63,767 nt of DNA from Verrucomicrobiia bacterium (GCA_025451535.1 JANWKE010000129.1:1-63767), one strand, 5' to 3'; positions 25,954 to 35,493 are shown, counted from the first letter of the stretch. Made by a program: numbers and translations. The notes: generated by a model from the sequence alone, not told the origin.

Positions 25954-26490
25954 TTAATATGAGGATACGGGATACTTGCCGGCCAGCGACAACAGGCCGT
26001 GCAAGACCCGGATGCCGATGGGACCGCGCTGTTGCGCCATCGCCTCCGCCCAACTGCCGGTGTGCGAGCCGATCAACCGGGCGCGATCCAGCAGATAATC
26101 CAGACCGTGCTGGATGACGTGCCGGTGCGGGGAATGCAGATGGTTCGGATCGGTGACGAACTTTCCCGGTTCGGCCAGCGAATGGACGGCGATGACTTCC
26201 CGGCGTTGGTTGAACACCCGCACCAGCCGGGACTCCCAGCGTGCCTGGACCTGCCGCCCGACATACTCCGGCAGCACCAAGTAATACAACCGCTGCAACT
26301 CGATGTAGCCATCCCAATGCACCGTGCGCGGGGCTTCTTCAAACGCCGGAAATAAACTCTCCGGCAGCGGCAACAGTTGCGGGCGTTCCACGGCGTTGAA
26401 CACCTTGCCCACTTGCTGCCGGGTCGTGCCGTGAATGCGGGTGTCGGCCACACCACTTTGCGGTCTACTTTTTCCTGTCACCAACCGCAT
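25954..26490 (-). pseudogene. IS21-family IstA transposase fragment
   Basis: The frame reads VADTRIHGTTRQQVGKVFNA, RPQLLPLPESLFPAF, RTVHWDGYIELQRLYYLVLPEYVGRQV and RGPIGIRVLHGLLSLAGKYPV. This is the C-terminal domain region of IS21 IstA proteins. The N-terminal HTH and DDE core are missing, and the reading stops just after GLLSLAGKYP, where intact proteins continue for some 60 residues. No istB is present and no inverted repeats were found, so this is a dead remnant. It lies between the lipoprotein gene and the motor operon. Confidence 0.85.
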
Positions 26491-26655
26491 ACCAAAATCC
26501 CTAGAAATGCAACGAACTCATTTTTCAAATTTCAATTTGAATTGTGACCATTTTTTAACAGCGCACTATTTGATTAACATTTTTTGATTATGCGATTGCT
26601 CGACGAGGGCCAAGTCATCCAAGACACTTGCGTAACCAAGGAAACGCCAGCTTTG

Positions 26656-27573
26656 TCATTGAGGTTTAGTTGTATGCCCAGTCTCTCCGAATGAAACGGG
26701 ACCATCCTCATTACGGAATGGCTCCCAACCGTATGAAATCCCGCTGGCAACTGCTGATTGTTTGGCACGGATGAATGCTGGGAACGAATCCTCAAAAACT
26801 AAAAAAGCCACATACACATCATTACCAGACAAGCCACCAAAATAGGAAGCAACTGCATTTGGGTCGAGACCTCGGCCCCGAATGGGTTCGGCAACCTCAT
26901 TATCAGCACCGATAGTCCAATTGATGTCAGCTTCATTGCGACTTAAATCGGAATTCCGGCACGGATAAATGTGATCGTAACGAACAATGATATAAATTAC
27001 CTGCTTGCCAGTGTCATGTTCCTTTGGCAAACGCAATGGCCGTTGCAATTCATTAACTTTGGCGGTCACTTGTCCCTCCATGTCAGCCAGACGTTGTTTG
27101 AGGCGTTTGACATTTTCTTCTGCTGCTGCAAGGCTGTTTTGAATTTGCAGCTTTCGCATTTGTTCCGTCGCAAGTTCGGAATTAAGAAATTTCAACCGTT
27201 CCGCAGGGTCAGCGGCATTTGCCGCATCAAGTTCTTTACCGTTTTGTAAAACCGTGTCGCGTATTTGTTGGATGGAATCTTGAAGTTCTTTTCGAGTTAA
27301 GAGAAGTGCTATCTGTTGTTTCCATTTCGGATGATTGGCCTTTGCATTTAGCGAGGCTGCAAGCTGAAGTGATTCCTGAAGATTGTTTTGGGCGAGCGCA
27401 AGCCGCCTTTGAAACATGTCTTGGGAATCGGATGATGTTGCACTCTGACTCTTTTCTTTGCTGGTGAGCAACACCACAAGCACCGCCAGCAGAATGATAC
27501 CCCCAAATGCGTTGCATAGAGTATCAAGCAGCAAATAAAGGCTGTCGGGTGGGGTTTTTCGGCGAAGGTTCAT
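26656..27573 (-). CDS. Stator-B-like single-span protein with coiled coil (second B-type subunit)
   Basis: The ATG at 27573, one base after the previous stop, gives MNLRRKTPPDSLYLLLDTLC and then NAFGGIILLAVLVVLL. This is one N-terminal membrane helix with Asp17 at its start, as in MotB/ExbD/TolR subunits. A long coiled coil (about 45-185) and an alpha/beta domain follow. That domain carries VIYIIVRYDHIYPCR, VAFLVFEDSFPAFI and ISYGWEPF. No OmpA-type peptidoglycan-binding motif is seen. It is the last gene of the seven-gene operon. With the ExbB-like channel it would form an ion-driven complex, which is inferred from layout. Confidence 0.75.
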   Translation of the reverse strand: MNLRRKTPPDSLYLLLDTLCNAFGGIILLAVLVVLLTSKEKSQSATSSDSQDMFQRRLALAQNNLQESLQLAASLNAKANHPKWKQQIALLLTRKELQDSIQQIRDTVLQNGKELDAANAADPAERLKFLNSELATEQMRKLQIQNSLAAAEENVKRLKQRLADMEGQVTAKVNELQRPLRLPKEHDTGKQVIYIIVRYDHIYPCRNSDLSRNEADINWTIGADNEVAEPIRGRGLDPNAVASYFGGLSGNDVYVAFLVFEDSFPAFIRAKQSAVASGISYGWEPFRNEDGPVSFGETGHTTKPQ

Positions 27574-27574
27574 T

Positions 27575-28657
27575 TTATGAGAGTCCAGCCCATTCAAGAA
27601 ATTTTTGCCACCAACTCTTATTTTTTTGCGGCGCGGGAGTGCTGGGTGCAGCGGCGGGTTGCGGATTGGTTGGTTTTGGAGAAGCCGCCGCCGGTGTCGC
27701 ACTGGCCGGAGTTCCGGAATTATTATTTGCGGCGGATGGCTGTTGGGCTGATGTGGTGGCGGACGTATCCGTCGGCAGCGTGGATTCATCAACTGACGGG
27801 AGAGGTGACAGATGTGGATTTTTGTCTTCTTCCAAAGCATCGTAGCCAACGTCAAATCCCTTGTCGCGAGCCGATTTAACGAGGTCTTGAAAAAGCCCTA
27901 TTCCCGACGGTTTAACTTCAAACACTACATACTGGTCGAGCGATTTTGCCGTGTCGAGATATGACCTAAAGGCGGAATCGGCGACGTCTTTATCCAACTG
28001 CTTGCGCTGTTCTGGATGGTCAACGCGCTGAATTGTAGCGCCCATACCATCAACAAAGACAACAATCGGCTCTTTTGTCGTCGCGCTTTTATCGGGGATG
28101 AGCCAGATTTGTCCGTCCCACTGACGAAGTTTCAAAAGTTGGGATTCCACACGCGCAACCTGCTGATCAAGTCCATTCATTTCGCTACGCACTTTAGCTT
28201 CCTGCTGGGCGATGGCTTCGTTTTCCTGAACCGTGCGTTGCAATGTGGCCTTCAAATCGGTTAGGCCAAGAACTTTGTCGCGCGCGGCGATGGCCGCTTG
28301 GCTGTCAGTCATCTGGTCGGCGAGAGCAGTCTGTTTCTTTTGTTCTTCGGAAAGTTGTGAATGTAACCTCGTTATGTCGGCCTGCAACTTTTCCAAATCA
28401 GGGGCGGTGTCCGCAGTTGCAAGCAACTCTTGTAAGCGATGGTTTTGCGAATCCACTTCGGCCTGTTGCGCGAGCGCCTCCTGAAGTCGCCGTTCCATTT
28501 CCGAGTTCGCAGCTTGTGAACTGCTGCTGGTTGGCCGGCCCAAATCTGTTGCCAGCAGCAAAGCGACGAAAATGAGCACCCCGCTGACGGCAGTGATGAT
28601 GTCAGCAAACGCGAAGAAGCTGATCTTCGAATCCAGGCTTCTCAGGCGGCTGCTCAT
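27575..28657 (-). CDS. Stator-B-like single-span protein with coiled coil (first B-type subunit)
   Basis: The N-terminus has KISFFAFADIITAVSGVLIF in a single membrane helix. Asp19 lies in an ADIITAV context very close to the YADFMTAM context of MotB's proton-carrying Asp. A coiled coil spans about 50-185. An alpha/beta domain (PIVVFVDGMGATIQRVDHPE, YVVFEVKPSGIGLFQDLV, GFDVGYDAL) follows, then a Ser/Pro/Ala-rich linker and an aromatic C-terminal WWQKFLEWAGLS. Its start overlaps the ExbB-like gene's stop as ATGA. It is probably one half of a hetero-B stator with the next gene. Confidence 0.78.
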   Translation of the reverse strand: MSSRLRSLDSKISFFAFADIITAVSGVLIFVALLLATDLGRPTSSSSQAANSEMERRLQEALAQQAEVDSQNHRLQELLATADTAPDLEKLQADITRLHSQLSEEQKKQTALADQMTDSQAAIAARDKVLGLTDLKATLQRTVQENEAIAQQEAKVRSEMNGLDQQVARVESQLLKLRQWDGQIWLIPDKSATTKEPIVVFVDGMGATIQRVDHPEQRKQLDKDVADSAFRSYLDTAKSLDQYVVFEVKPSGIGLFQDLVKSARDKGFDVGYDALEEDKNPHLSPLPSVDESTLPTDTSATTSAQQPSAANNNSGTPASATPAAASPKPTNPQPAAAPSTPAPQKNKSWWQKFLEWAGLS

Positions 28658-29589
28658 GACTTGGCAGGAGCGGATATTTGAGCAGACGGTGGTGGCTGTC
28701 GGTCAGCTAAACGGAGTTTGGAAACAATATGCGACTGGCAGTAGTCATTACACTCATCAAGAAAGGCCATTTCGCGTTTCTGCTGGAATGTAATCACGAG
28801 TTGTAAAATGAGCGTGAAAGTCAGGGCAACCAAGGTTGATTCAAAAGCCGTGGCAAGGCCGCCGGTGACGCCTTGGAGCGAAGCGCGAATCAAAGTTAAG
28901 TCGCCAGCCGCCTGTAAAGTTTGGGTGAACCTGCCGATGGCCAAACTCAATCCCAAAACAGTGCCGATGAATCCCAGCACCGGAATTGCCCAAACCAATC
29001 CGTTGACGATGGTATAACTGGAAGCGACCTGATCTTCATCATTTTCTGCCTGGGCGCGAAGAATTGCCGAAACGTCGTTGACCTGGCCGATGTTTTTGAA
29101 GTTTGACAAGGCGCGGTCAATGCGATTGAGCAAAATAAAATGGCGCGGCTGGTCAACCAATGCGTGAATGCGGGCGAGAACTGTGGCGGCGGTTGTTTCA
29201 GTCAGGATAAATTCAGGCTCCGCAGGCACGGCGGATAATTTCAGGGCACGCTCCTGCAACTTTAATTTCTTTCCCTTCAAAATTAAAATCGCAATTCCAC
29301 CAAAGAAAAAGAACGTGGCTGGAATCACGGCGAACTGATTGGTGGGACGCATGTATATTGTTGCGACTTTCGACACAACCGGCAGGTGGATGAATACGAA
29401 TAGCATCAAGGCATAAAGAATTCCTGTCAACAACGCACCAATGAGAAAAGCGAAGGCGTGGTTGACGCTAGTGTAGCGGCCGCCTTTGAAGCCGAAACGA
29501 TTTTCAATGTCGTCTTGTGACCACGCGAGTATATCAGGATCGCCCGATGCGCCGTCAGTAGGTTTTTTAGAGATCGGGAATTGTGCCAT
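28654..29589 (-). CDS. MotA/TolQ/ExbB-type proton channel protein
   Basis: The 311-residue protein has four membrane helices at about 45-68, 86-105, 196-219 and 246-268. A cytoplasmic domain lies between helices 2 and 3. The family signature covers helices 3 and 4: AIPVLGFIGTVLGLSLAI, then LQGVTGGLATAFESTLVAL. ExbB, TolQ, MotA and ZorA share this and form pentameric channels around a B-subunit dimer, using ion flow to do mechanical work. Two B-type genes follow directly. The partners upstream are a GTPase and a GAP1-like protein, not flagellar, TonB or Zorya C/D genes. Confidence 0.9.
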   Translation of the reverse strand: MAQFPISKKPTDGASGDPDILAWSQDDIENRFGFKGGRYTSVNHAFAFLIGALLTGILYALMLFVFIHLPVVSKVATIYMRPTNQFAVIPATFFFFGGIAILILKGKKLKLQERALKLSAVPAEPEFILTETTAATVLARIHALVDQPRHFILLNRIDRALSNFKNIGQVNDVSAILRAQAENDEDQVASSYTIVNGLVWAIPVLGFIGTVLGLSLAIGRFTQTLQAAGDLTLIRASLQGVTGGLATAFESTLVALTFTLILQLVITFQQKREMAFLDECNDYCQSHIVSKLRLADRQPPPSAQISAPAKS

Positions 29590-29631
29590 TTTATTATTAT
29601 TTTAATTTTATGATGATTGCAAAAGGGTTCG

Positions 29632-30258
29632 TCACTGGCTAAGCGACAAAAAAAATACAAATCCAATAACCCACAAGATGGTTCCGAGCATCCCGATATT
29701 TCTGCCAGAGCTTGTGCTGGAACGCCCGCTTGGATCCATCATACCTGCGTCCATTTCATGCAAATCGCCACTACCCATAACCCAGGCCGCTAAACATAAA
29801 GGGCCACAGACGAACAGACCGATCAATCCGAGGGTGAGAATTAGGCCGCCCCTGTGGGGCTTTAACGCGAGTTGTGGTGCCGCTTGAGCATGGCTTGTAT
29901 TGCTTTGGCGTTCCAACCCCGCTGCCAGCAAATCATTTTTTCTCCGCTCCTCAACGAGCGCTGCGGCGCGATATTGTTCTTCCCGCTCGCGCGTTTGCCG
30001 TTCTGCTTCTTCGCGCGCACGCCGCTCTTGTTCCACATGTGCCTGAAGTCGCGCACGAAGAACCACTTCTCGTTCCGCTACATAATCACGAATTGTAACC
30101 CATTTGCCCTCGTAAAAAATCTCATGCAGCAAACCGATTTCATTCGCTGCAAGTTTCGCCTCAATGACAGACGCGAGATACGGGCCTTCTTGCCTGCCAC
30201 GCCAGCGCACAAGGAATTTTGCGCTGTCTCCGTCGGATAATTCGGCGAAATTATTCAT
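29632..30258 (-). CDS. GYF-like domain, coiled-coil, two-span membrane protein
   Basis: Residues about 14-60 (KFLVRWRGRQEGPYLASVI, then IFYEGKWVTIRDYV) follow the pattern of the bacterial GYF_2-type domain, which binds peptides. A charged Arg/Glu coiled coil spans about 65-115. Two hydrophobic helices at about 137-160 and 187-206 anchor the protein, with the GYF end in the cytoplasm. Its start overlaps the preceding gene by four bases. Within the operon it is a plausible adaptor between the cytoplasmic GTPase and the membrane channel, which is inferred. Confidence 0.65.
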   Translation of the reverse strand: MNNFAELSDGDSAKFLVRWRGRQEGPYLASVIEAKLAANEIGLLHEIFYEGKWVTIRDYVAEREVVLRARLQAHVEQERRAREEAERQTREREEQYRAAALVEERRKNDLLAAGLERQSNTSHAQAAPQLALKPHRGGLILTLGLIGLFVCGPLCLAAWVMGSGDLHEMDAGMMDPSGRSSTSSGRNIGMLGTILWVIGFVFFLSLSQ

Positions 30259-33206
30259 GGTTGCACCGTGTCTTGAAACAGCGGTGGCAGCGCGCCCCTG
30301 AAAGAAGCGTCACTTGGATTCACACCGGCTTGGGCGAGATATTCTTTGCAAGGGTTGTCTAGGGAGAACAACGGCGACAACGGCATAGCCGATTCTTTGA
30401 ACGGCTGCCCGGCATCAATTTTTGCTGCCAGCAATACCGGCTGTTTGCGGGCAGCGCTGTAACCGAATACTTCTCCAGAAACAGAATTATCAACGAAGTT
30501 GGGTTTGCCGTCCAAACCCACGAAGCCTACATATTGCAGCCCGCTCTTTGAAACAGCCCGCGCGAGGGTCAACAACCCGTTTGCCTGCTTCGCGTATGAA
30601 ATTGATTTCACCGAATCAAAAAACTGTTCTAGCTTTCCGCCGCATGAATTTACCTTCCCAGCCACAAACCAATCCCCGCTCTCCAATTGTCCGCCGACAA
30701 TGGACTTGATTTGAGCTTCGTGTATCCGTGCCGCCGGGCAAAACGTGAGTCCCCAAGCATCGGGCTGCAAATTCATTAAATCCATCAGGCGCAGGAATAG
30801 ATACGCTCGGAAAAGTGGCGAACCTTCGCGCGAATCCTTGATGGAATCCAAAACTTCCAGCAGTGGCTTTGAGTAAGAATCACCCGACCAAACTTTTTCC
30901 AAGCCTACGGAATGAAATGCCGAGGTTTCGTTAAGAGCGCCGATTTGCTCAAGGCGGAAAATGGGTTGAGTCGGAGTCAATTTATATTGGCCGTCAAAGT
31001 ATCCATACTCACGATCCTCAAAGCTGGCGGTGGTCGCGGATGCCGATGGTGTCCAGGCCTTAATTGTTTTCCAGCCGGTCGAATCATCAAACCCGCCAGC
31101 CGTAATCCAGTCCACAGTGTTTTTGCCTTCGCTGTCAAGCCAGAGCCGAAAATGTTGGTGAATCGCATTAACCGCCGTATCATTGTTAAGCTGCTCGAAA
31201 ATCTGCCGTTCCGCTGGCATCATAACTTCAGGAACAAAATTCACCGGCTGCTGTTTTTCGATGTAAGCCCAAGTGCTTGCGTTGGTAGCCTCCAAAAGAA
31301 TTCTGAGGGCTGTTTCGTCACTCACATCCAACGATTGAACCGTGAAAGCAGCAGTTGCCGCGGGTGAAGTTGTAAATTCAGACGACGTAATGAGTTTTAT
31401 TCCACCGGAATATTCTTTGACTGTTCGGGCTTTCTGAATTGCAGCCAGTCCATCATCGAGTTTTTTTAGTTCTCCGTTGTAAGCTGCAAATTTGCCATGC
31501 ACCGTGGCCGAGCGTTCAAGCAAATCGCTTCTCAATTGAAGGTTCTTTCCAAATCCCGATTCACAGTCCTGCATTTTCTGCACAAGGTCGGACAACACGG
31601 CCAGTTGCTTGGTGGTTTTTTTCAGCGGTGAGCGATAATCCAATTCGTCACATTGCTTTTCAGCAGATGAAATCCACTGCTCATAGAGTCCATTTACCAC
31701 TGTGCCACTGTCCGCTAAATAGCTTTGCCATTGATTTTCAAAAGCTTGAAGGCGCGGCTCGTTTTCGGTTTTCAAATCTGGCGCGAGCGCGTTAAAAGCG
31801 TCGCGTGCCAGGGAGAGTTGGTCGGCGATACTCGCCAAGCGAGACGCATTTGGTTCGCCGGCGAGTTGCTGCGGCAGATTGTTGAACGCCGTTTCAAAAT
31901 TTGCCAGCAGAGCGTGTTCCTTGGTCGCAAAAGTTTCGGCGGCGGCAATCGTATTCGCATCGCCAACTTTTTCGTTGCGCGCTCGTTCCAATAAATTGTC
32001 CGCCGCATGAACTTGTCGTTGGGTAATCGCCTCTTGGAGTTGCTTGGAGAAATTGCGGGCTTTCATCTGCCCAAGCACGAGCCACGCGACGGTAGCGCCA
32101 ACAAAAAGAATGACGGTGCTGATGGCAAAAACAACGCGCCGACGAATCGCGGTTCGCCGGGCGATCTCGGCTTCGAGCAAAGCGGAACGCTTGCGAAAAC
32201 TGGACGAGGCTTCCTCTGGAATTGGCCGGGTGAAATCAGTCAGCGAACGCCAGACTTTGTGCATTCCCTCGTAGTCATCGCGCAGTTCCGGGAATTCGAC
32301 GTAATGAGCCGATGTGTCTTTTTCTTCGCTCTGATGGATTCGGTGATGCAACTCGCCGAGCAGAGATTGAAACTCACGCTCTTTTTTATCTTTTACCTGT
32401 TCACCTCGTGCCCAAGTTTCAATATTGTCGAGTTGCTTCAAGGTGGCGGCAGGCAATTCCACTTTGAACTCCTCTTGCAGCCGGTGGATGAAATCAAGTT
32501 TCGCCAGCGCATCAAGCCATCGGGATTCACCTTTGAGCTTGGCCGCTTCTTCCAGCAAGCATCCGCAACGAACCCCCTGTGCTTTGCACCACACTTCGCC
32601 GTCCGGTTTGTTTTTGAAACCAAACGCTTCTATGGTTTCAATTTCTGCCACCAACAGCGCAGGTTCTGCTCCCTCCAACGAACTGCCGAGATGTTGCAAT
32701 CTCGCCGCCAACACCTTCGCGTCGAGCCGTGCCAGTTCAGAAGCCGCATTGTTGTCTGATGGATTTAGGCGCGTGATGCTCTGCAATACTTTTAACGCTT
32801 CCTCATCGTTTCGACTCAACACCGCGCGGCGATAAGTCGCGTAAAGCGGATGGTCGGTCGTGATGCCTAACGCGTAACATTCATTCAGGGTCTGGACCGA
32901 ACGCGCGTCAATTCTGTCTGCGATTGGCAGCGAATTTTGCTGACAATAGCCACGCCACTCATCCGAACCACGAAATTCCAGCACCGTCACCAAGTCGAGG
33001 AGATTGGGGGTGGTTTCTGCAAGTTGAATCGCTTGGGGGCAATCTCCTGCTTTGATCATCGCCTCACATTGTTGCAGGCGTAGATTCGCGGCATTACACG
33101 CGGCGACGTAATCTGCGGCCAGCTTTGGCGCGATTTCCGGGTTGCCGCTCTGCTGAAGCAGTTCGGAAATCTTCCGCACGAGGCGTTGGGTTTCGAGGAG
33201 CGTCAT
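30255..33206 (-). CDS. Large single-span membrane protein of unknown function (983 residues)
   Basis: I do not recognise a family. Residues 1-350 are helical, TPR-like in rhythm, with a Cys/Trp-containing segment (GEVWCKAQGVRCGC). One membrane helix lies at about 356-378 (VVFAISTVILFVGATVAWLV). It is followed by a long helical region (about 385-600) and a more beta-rich C-terminal part with FDDSTGWKTIKAW, FCPAARIHEAQIKS and GYSAARKQPVLLAAK. No catalytic motif is evident. With the N-terminus cytoplasmic, the large C-terminal part would lie in the periplasm. It starts 24 bp after the GAP1-like gene and is clearly part of the operon. Confidence 0.7.
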   Translation of the reverse strand: MTLLETQRLVRKISELLQQSGNPEIAPKLAADYVAACNAANLRLQQCEAMIKAGDCPQAIQLAETTPNLLDLVTVLEFRGSDEWRGYCQQNSLPIADRIDARSVQTLNECYALGITTDHPLYATYRRAVLSRNDEEALKVLQSITRLNPSDNNAASELARLDAKVLAARLQHLGSSLEGAEPALLVAEIETIEAFGFKNKPDGEVWCKAQGVRCGCLLEEAAKLKGESRWLDALAKLDFIHRLQEEFKVELPAATLKQLDNIETWARGEQVKDKKEREFQSLLGELHHRIHQSEEKDTSAHYVEFPELRDDYEGMHKVWRSLTDFTRPIPEEASSSFRKRSALLEAEIARRTAIRRRVVFAISTVILFVGATVAWLVLGQMKARNFSKQLQEAITQRQVHAADNLLERARNEKVGDANTIAAAETFATKEHALLANFETAFNNLPQQLAGEPNASRLASIADQLSLARDAFNALAPDLKTENEPRLQAFENQWQSYLADSGTVVNGLYEQWISSAEKQCDELDYRSPLKKTTKQLAVLSDLVQKMQDCESGFGKNLQLRSDLLERSATVHGKFAAYNGELKKLDDGLAAIQKARTVKEYSGGIKLITSSEFTTSPAATAAFTVQSLDVSDETALRILLEATNASTWAYIEKQQPVNFVPEVMMPAERQIFEQLNNDTAVNAIHQHFRLWLDSEGKNTVDWITAGGFDDSTGWKTIKAWTPSASATTASFEDREYGYFDGQYKLTPTQPIFRLEQIGALNETSAFHSVGLEKVWSGDSYSKPLLEVLDSIKDSREGSPLFRAYLFLRLMDLMNLQPDAWGLTFCPAARIHEAQIKSIVGGQLESGDWFVAGKVNSCGGKLEQFFDSVKSISYAKQANGLLTLARAVSKSGLQYVGFVGLDGKPNFVDNSVSGEVFGYSAARKQPVLLAAKIDAGQPFKESAMPLSPLFSLDNPCKEYLAQAGVNPSDASFRGALPPLFQDTVQP

Positions 33207-33230
33207 TTCAAATGTTTCAATTCCTAAGTT

Positions 33231-35465
33231 TCATCGCGTTGCTTGCTTAAATGATACGCGGTCAAACGCGGCACGAACACCGGCATTGGTATTTCCAGAA
33301 CATACAGCAAAGCCGACCAAATAATTTTGGTCAGGCATAGATATTTCATTAGTTCCAATACCAGTCCAATTCGTGCCATTCGTGGAAAAAGCTCCTGAAA
33401 AAGTGTTGGCCTTTCGGGTTATTTTAAAGGAAACAGGCAGTTGAGTCACCGGGAGATTGGTGAACCTGCAAATTGTATCCGCCGCAGGACGCTGTCCCCA
33501 TAAGATATTCGTCTGCGACAGTCCAATGAATACAAATGGGGCGTCCGCATTTTTCGACCCGCGCATCATTATACCGCGCCGAGCTGTTGTTTCATCTATT
33601 TTGCCGGAAAGCCGGGCGACGAATTCCACAGAATTTGAAATGCTCTGATACACAAAAAAGAAGTTGTCTGATTTTCCGAAGATATTATCACCGTAACCTG
33701 TCAGCACAAATTTGATTTTTGCTATTTCAAATGAAACAGATGATTTTTCGCAATCTTTTCCGATAGGTGCTTTATTCCACGGTGAAGGAAGTTCTTCAAA
33801 ATCATCTTGCAGGGGGATTTTATTGCGGGCGGTGGCTGAAGGGATGCTGTTATTCGCTGTATCGGTCGGTGTTCGATCCGATCTGGGCGGCGGCGAATTC
33901 GTGGGCTCAGGAAAGCGTGGCCATTGGATACTGATGCTCGTCGCCGACCCTATAGAATTTGAAATTATTACAAAAAATGAGGCTGAGTTACTCAGCGCAT
34001 TTTTCCCCAATGGCAAAATCGAATTGGTGGTGGGTAAAAACGGTTGATTGTTTTTATACCATTGGTAGATAAGAGGCTTTTTTCCACCAGCGGCAACATT
34101 GATGCTCATACTCCCGTCCTCATTGGTCTGAATTGTGGGTTGCGAAGTTATGTCTGGGGGCTTTCTTCCTCTCAAAACTAGCGCGGCTACTAACGCGCTG
34201 GCTATCAGAACTATTGCTAGAATTGTAACGAGGATTTTATTTCGTCGTAGCCTATTCTGAAAAATCTTCTGTGCTTTTCCAGCTTCGAGTCGCCGCCGCT
34301 GCTTTTCAATATCATCTTCCGTCTTTTGATATGAAACACCTTTTGCAGCGGTGCGCGTTCCAGCGTCAGATTTTACCTGCGCCAGTTTTATTTTTTTTTC
34401 AACAGACAAAGTTGTCACTCTGCTTTGAGCATTCCCCGCACTGTTGGTGACACTCACAACGTAGCGTGAAATGCCGAGTGCAGGATTTGGAACTATGAGT
34501 TCTGGTTTTGTTTCGCCCGGCAAAACCTGTCCGTTGTTTGTGCGGTCAACCGAAAACCACTGGTAGGTTGGGTTGGGAATGCCTTCCGCTTTGGCTGTGA
34601 AATGCACCGACTCACCTTCGGTGATTCGAGAATCTTGCGGCTCGGCGACAAATTGCGGGGCTTGCCTGCCAGTTCTAGCAAAGGCCGTCTCCTCAACAGT
34701 GACCTTTGTTGCGCGCACGGCAGAAAGCGCACGGCAATCAGGGGTGGCAGACCGGTTTGCCGCTGGATTATCGGAGTGAATACAGCGCCAGCGAAAGTCC
34801 GCCGGATTGTCCTGTTCCTGCATCGAGGTTGTAAATGTGGAATTCCATGCGGCAGTGCGGAAGTCCCTGCGTGTGTCTCGAACTTCCAAAAGTTCCAAAC
34901 TTTCCGCGATGAGTTCTAAAACTGTTTCATCGGCCTGGTCGTCCACACGGAATGAAGCTCCCGCGCGGGCTTCCAGCAACCCATAACCATTCACGGCGTC
35001 GCCAGTGACCCGTTGCCATGTTTGCGCCGGGACATTCGTCTTGCCTGCGAGAGCGGTGAGTTCAGCCCAATCTTCATTTTCCAGCAACTGCGGTTCTTTC
35101 GCCCACGACTTTATCCAACCCGGCCAGTCGTGCAAGATTACGGGTGGCGTGGGAAACTGTCGGATTTCTTCTGGCGTAAAAACCAGATGATGCGCGATGA
35201 AATTTGTCCGCCCCGTGAAATCCAAGCCCGCATCCTGAATCCGGCTTAATACATGGAAACGAGTTCCGCGAATGTCCACAATGCGACAGGAAAATATCGG
35301 ACGTTCCTGCCCGCCACTCAACGAAAGATGCTGGTAGTAACAAAATTTCTCCAATTGAAGCATGAGCGCTTCCCTCATCAACGCGCTTCGCGCGACGGTG
35401 CAGTGCCCCGAACGTCCGGCAACAATTCCGCGCGGCGCACTGGTGTAGATGAGTTGCTGTGGCAT
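33231..35465 (-). CDS. GAP1-N2-like protein with Ig domains, membrane helix and C-terminal beta-domain
   Basis: The N-terminal 230 residues match the GTPase-associated protein 1 N-terminal type-2 domain as I know it. QLIYTSAPRGIVAGRSGHCT, FIAHHLVFTPEEI, TWQRVTGDAVNGYGLL and TFTTSMQEQDNPADFRWR are in order. An Ig-like domain (about 268-356), a basic helical stretch, one membrane helix (about 411-431) and a second Ig-like domain (about 437-520) follow. A Pro/Ser/Thr linker leads to a concanavalin-like beta-domain (FVARLSGKID, ARRGIMMRGS, FSTNGTNWTGIGTNE). GAP1 proteins are encoded with TRAFAC GTPases in predicted conflict systems. Here the partner GTPase gene ends 28 bp upstream. Confidence 0.78.
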   Translation of the reverse strand: MPQQLIYTSAPRGIVAGRSGHCTVARSALMREALMLQLEKFCYYQHLSLSGGQERPIFSCRIVDIRGTRFHVLSRIQDAGLDFTGRTNFIAHHLVFTPEEIRQFPTPPVILHDWPGWIKSWAKEPQLLENEDWAELTALAGKTNVPAQTWQRVTGDAVNGYGLLEARAGASFRVDDQADETVLELIAESLELLEVRDTRRDFRTAAWNSTFTTSMQEQDNPADFRWRCIHSDNPAANRSATPDCRALSAVRATKVTVEETAFARTGRQAPQFVAEPQDSRITEGESVHFTAKAEGIPNPTYQWFSVDRTNNGQVLPGETKPELIVPNPALGISRYVVSVTNSAGNAQSRVTTLSVEKKIKLAQVKSDAGTRTAAKGVSYQKTEDDIEKQRRRLEAGKAQKIFQNRLRRNKILVTILAIVLIASALVAALVLRGRKPPDITSQPTIQTNEDGSMSINVAAGGKKPLIYQWYKNNQPFLPTTNSILPLGKNALSNSASFFVIISNSIGSATSISIQWPRFPEPTNSPPPRSDRTPTDTANNSIPSATARNKIPLQDDFEELPSPWNKAPIGKDCEKSSVSFEIAKIKFVLTGYGDNIFGKSDNFFFVYQSISNSVEFVARLSGKIDETTARRGIMMRGSKNADAPFVFIGLSQTNILWGQRPAADTICRFTNLPVTQLPVSFKITRKANTFSGAFSTNGTNWTGIGTNEISMPDQNYLVGFAVCSGNTNAGVRAAFDRVSFKQATR

Positions 35466-35493
35466 GGTTGGGCGTGGGTGCCTTTTCTAAAAT

